Positions 61,883 to 64,000 of a DNA stretch of 64,000 bases are shown here, piece after piece (positions within the stretch are counted from its first letter, which is position 1; each line of letters begins with the position of its first letter). A program made the translations under genes and the position numbers. Source of the stretch: UBA1359 sp029570385 (GTDB lineage Bacteria; Patescibacteriota; Patescibacteriia; Patescibacteriales; Patescibacteriaceae); assembly GCA_035351315.1 (NCBI GenBank), contig DAOPVX010000001.1, positions 1-64,000 on the forward strand, written 5' to 3'. Below the pieces are notes generated by a model that was not told the DNA's origin, did no database searches, and saw only the letters and a list, made by a program, of their open reading frames with translations.

Positions 61883-62899
61883 ATGAAAAATTTTTTTGCC
61901 GCGGTGTTTATGGCCGCGGTCTTAGTCAGTAGTCTTCCGGCTATCGGTTCGGCCATCTACTGGACTAGCCCGGTAATAATTGAGACCGATGTTGCCATGA
62001 TTGCCAAGCACGACTTGGCAATCATTGACATAGAGAACCTGTTTAATAACCCGGACAATCTCCGGGCGATTAAGCGGGTAAATCCCCGATGTCTAATTCT
62101 GGCTTATGCCAATTTTTTTGAGATTTGGCAGGAGCCAGTCCCGCCCAACAGACCATTTGGCGCCAGAATGACTCAGACCATCACTAGCCAATTCCCAGAC
62201 TGGCTATTGGTAAAAGCCGATGGTCAGCCGGCTAGTTTCTGGTCTGGGATGCAGCCACTGAATTTAAGTGACCTGTGTCCTGATATTCAAGGTTATTCCT
62301 ATCACAAATATCTTCAAGACATTCTCTTAGAGAATGTTTTGAATGATAAGGTCTGGGATGGTATCTTCCTCGACAACCTGTTTGACAGGGTGTCGTGGTT
62401 AGGTGCCCTAGACTTGGATCGCGACGGCCAGGCGGATGATTCTCGGACCGTCGACTATCATTGGTATAGAGGGGTTAGCCGGTTTTTAACCGGCATCCGT
62501 CAGGCCAAAGGTAGTCGTTTCCAGATTTGGGGTAATCATTTATCCCTATTCTGGAAGGATACTATCAATGGTCGTTTTCTGGAAGACTTTCCCACCCAGG
62601 ACTGGTGTTGGGAAGAGGCCATGGCAATTGCTGGGCAATTGCCGGAAGTCGTCTTCCAGGGTAAAGGGCGGGGCATGGATCTGGCGTTCAATAGCAGTTT
62701 ACTGCTAGATAACGCCTACTTTGCTTTCGGCCAGAACATGGCCGTGCCCGATTCCATGCTGGCTAAGCTGAACAGTTTGAAAAAGCTGCCAGCCAACCAG
62801 CGTGGAATATTAATGTTTAACGCCGCTGACCATACTTATCAGCGGCAATTAGGGGAGGAGCTGATTGAGGTTCGCCTCAATCGGCAAACTTCCGACTAA
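61883..62899 (+). CDS. Secreted glycoside-hydrolase-like TIM-barrel protein
   Basis: About 338 residues from ATG 61883, five bases after GGAGGAAG. Signal peptide about 1-23. The body looks like a (beta-alpha)8 enzyme: AIIDIENLFN, RCLILAYANFFEIW, WDGIFLDNLFDRVSW followed by DLDRDGQADD, FQIWGNHL, FLEDFPTQDW and GILMFNAADH. FLDN with the nearby DxDxDG loop is typical of uncharacterised GH114/GH-like families. Acidic residues in FLDN and EDFP could be catalytic. Dense hairpins in the coding sequence. Located in a polysaccharide locus, so a sugar substrate is likely. Confidence 0.7.
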   Translation: MKNFFAAVFMAAVLVSSLPAIGSAIYWTSPVIIETDVAMIAKHDLAIIDIENLFNNPDNLRAIKRVNPRCLILAYANFFEIWQEPVPPNRPFGARMTQTITSQFPDWLLVKADGQPASFWSGMQPLNLSDLCPDIQGYSYHKYLQDILLENVLNDKVWDGIFLDNLFDRVSWLGALDLDRDGQADDSRTVDYHWYRGVSRFLTGIRQAKGSRFQIWGNHLSLFWKDTINGRFLEDFPTQDWCWEEAMAIAGQLPEVVFQGKGRGMDLAFNSSLLLDNAYFAFGQNMAVPDSMLAKLNSLKKLPANQRGILMFNAADHTYQRQLGEELIEVRLNRQTSD

Positions 62900-62905
62900 C
62901 AATTG

Positions 62906-62955
62906 ACCTGTCATCCCGTTAAGCTTACGAGCTTGATGGGATGGCAGGTTTTTTC
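62906..62955 (+). terminator. Strong Rho-independent terminator
   Basis: ACCTGTCATCCC (62906-62917) pairs with GGGATGGCAGGT (62938-62949) with one G-U pair; an inner AAGCT/AGCTT stem stacks in the loop; then a run of T. Ends the three-gene operon. Confidence 0.9.
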
Positions 62956-63002
62956 TTAGTCAAAAGTTTGACTTTATCCATATTTTATGGCATTTTAGAG
63001 CT

Positions 63003-64000
63003 ATGGTTAAACAGACAAATAATTTAGTCACTAAACCAAATTTTCGTCGTCCGCCAGTTAGTATTGGTCAATTATTAGTTATGATTGGCCTCTTTTTAAC
63101 GGCCTTTTCTTTGCCGCTGCTAGATTGGCGTTTTTATCTTTCTGGCTTCGAGTTTAATATTAGTGATTTTTTAATTTTATTAACGGCAGCTATTTATTTT
63201 ATTAGTCGTATTTTTAGTCAATTGAGTGGTCAGCTAGTTAGAGCTTGGCGCTGGCCTCTGGCTTGGCCAGCCGCTATTTTTTTAGCAATTATTTTATTGA
63301 GCTCCGTTCTTAGTCCGTGGCCGGTAGCGGCTCTTAAATACTCGCTTAGGGTTATTGTTTTTGTCTATCTTTTTTATATAGCCCTGCCCTTTAACGCTTT
63401 AGATTCTTGGCCGAAGTGGCGTTGGCCATTAGCAGGCGCAATTATTGCCGGTATTTACAGTTCAGTTATTGGATTGTGGTCTTTAAGATGGCAAGATTTG
63501 CATGATGCTTTTTTTCGAGTTCAGCCCATGGCTATTTTTGGTCATTGGTGGCTAGGCAGCAATCATAATTTATTGGCCGAATTTTTGGTTATTAGTAATT
63601 TTTTCTTGTTAGCTTGGGGGCGCTTTAGCAAAAATGATCGGCAGCGGCGAATCTTGGATATTGTTTTTATTATTTCGGTTGTTATTACTTTATTGACTTT
63701 TTCTCGGGCCGCTTGGATAGTAATGATCATCCAACTAGTTTTGTGGTGGCTGTCGATCAATAATCGCCGGCAGCGGATAGGCTGGTTGCTGGCTGCGGCC
63801 TTGTTAGTGGTTGTGATTACGCCTTTATGGTTAAAGATGGATAGTTTGCAGACGGCTAACTATAGTTCAACTGAAAACCGTGTTTTACTGACCCAAATTG
63901 CTTGGGAAAAAGTCCAACAAAAACCATTTTTAGGTTGGGGTAGCGGCCAATTTTTACAATTAGTTGACAATAACTTACGCTTTCGGGCCAAGTATGGCGA
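63003..64000 (+). CDS. O-antigen ligase/polymerase family protein (partial, runs off the right edge)
   Basis: 332 residues up to the window end, no stop. At least eight membrane helices. FSRAAWIVMI and NRVLLTQIAWEKVQQKPFLGWGSGQF are the Wzy_C motif of O-antigen ligases, which join or polymerise sugar units outside the membrane. A TTGACT at about 62968 may be its -35. With the Wzz-like gene at 59064 it marks a surface-polysaccharide locus. Confidence 0.88.
   Translation, partial: MVKQTNNLVTKPNFRRPPVSIGQLLVMIGLFLTAFSLPLLDWRFYLSGFEFNISDFLILLTAAIYFISRIFSQLSGQLVRAWRWPLAWPAAIFLAIILLSSVLSPWPVAALKYSLRVIVFVYLFYIALPFNALDSWPKWRWPLAGAIIAGIYSSVIGLWSLRWQDLHDAFFRVQPMAIFGHWWLGSNHNLLAEFLVISNFFLLAWGRFSKNDRQRRILDIVFIISVVITLLTFSRAAWIVMIIQLVLWWLSINNRRQRIGWLLAAALLVVVITPLWLKMDSLQTANYSSTENRVLLTQIAWEKVQQKPFLGWGSGQFLQLVDNNLRFRAKYG

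Noticed and set aside
62964..63002. Promoter of the O-antigen-ligase-type gene
   Set aside because: TTGACT is present at about 62968 but no convincing -10 at the right distance, so only mentioned in the gene entry.

Overview
The window reads as chromosome from a small-genome bacterium of the Candidate Phyla Radiation (Patescibacteria). This is inference from gene content and style: AT-rich compact genes, many starts with no Shine-Dalgarno or nearly leaderless, extended -10 promoters (TGn TATAAT-like), and a protein set common in that group (DUF2207, DUF5680, YibE/F, Gmad2/GerMN protein, short ProRS without editing insert, SecD with parvulin insertions, MacA/MacB-like exporters, FxRxxR-type adaptors with long coiled coils). 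TGA acts as stop throughout. No rRNA, intact tRNA or CRISPR array was seen.

Layout. (1) 1-6900 is an accessory island: a serine recombinase cut by the left edge, a controller/methyltransferase/DUF262-HNH/nuclease cassette enclosed by a perfect 156-bp inverted repeat, a decayed restriction gene, a DUF218 protein and a frameshifted MazG-like gene. (2) 6903-18805 is ordinary chromosome: SDR, ASCH-Nudix fusion, DUF5680, DUF2207, lipoprotein cyclophilin, small kinase, membrane-anchored GGCT, YibE/F, a 902-residue secreted repeat protein, AsnRS and a GerMN protein. (3) 18820-24402 is the most unusual stretch: a Nudix gene, then a promoter, a candidate structured RNA bounded by a 20-bp inverted repeat, a reverse transcriptase starting at the base after that repeat, an overlapping ABC-exporter-like gene split by a -1 frameshift at a T TTT TTG site, and an overlapping membrane phospholipase-D-like protein; a decayed second copy of the Nudix gene follows. 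A deleted second copy of the RT locus, keeping only its promoter, the left repeat arm and the RT tail, lies at 28881-29105.

(4) 24445-39193 holds two MacA/MacB-type exporter operons separated by an ECF sigma factor with a membrane partner, a pilin, small proteins, an HD protein, a ZIP transporter and an HNH-like protein. (5) 39194-59930 is core: Nramp-like transporter, RarA, MFS, class I aldolase, HPF, SecA, an RRM protein, SecD-SecF, ProRS, MreB-MreC-MreD-PBP2, a CsoR-like regulator with thioredoxin and its reductase, and a Wzz-like chain-length protein. (6) 60024-62955 is a three-gene secreted/envelope operon with strong Shine-Dalgarno sites and coding sequence packed with perfect short-loop hairpins, unlike everything around it; it sits between the Wzz-like gene and an O-antigen-ligase-type gene that runs off the right edge.

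The two places that best deserve follow-up are the RT/structured RNA/ABC/PLD operon (19708-23993), which has retron-like architecture but lacks visible retron hallmarks, and the hairpin-dense operon at 60.0-62.9 kb.
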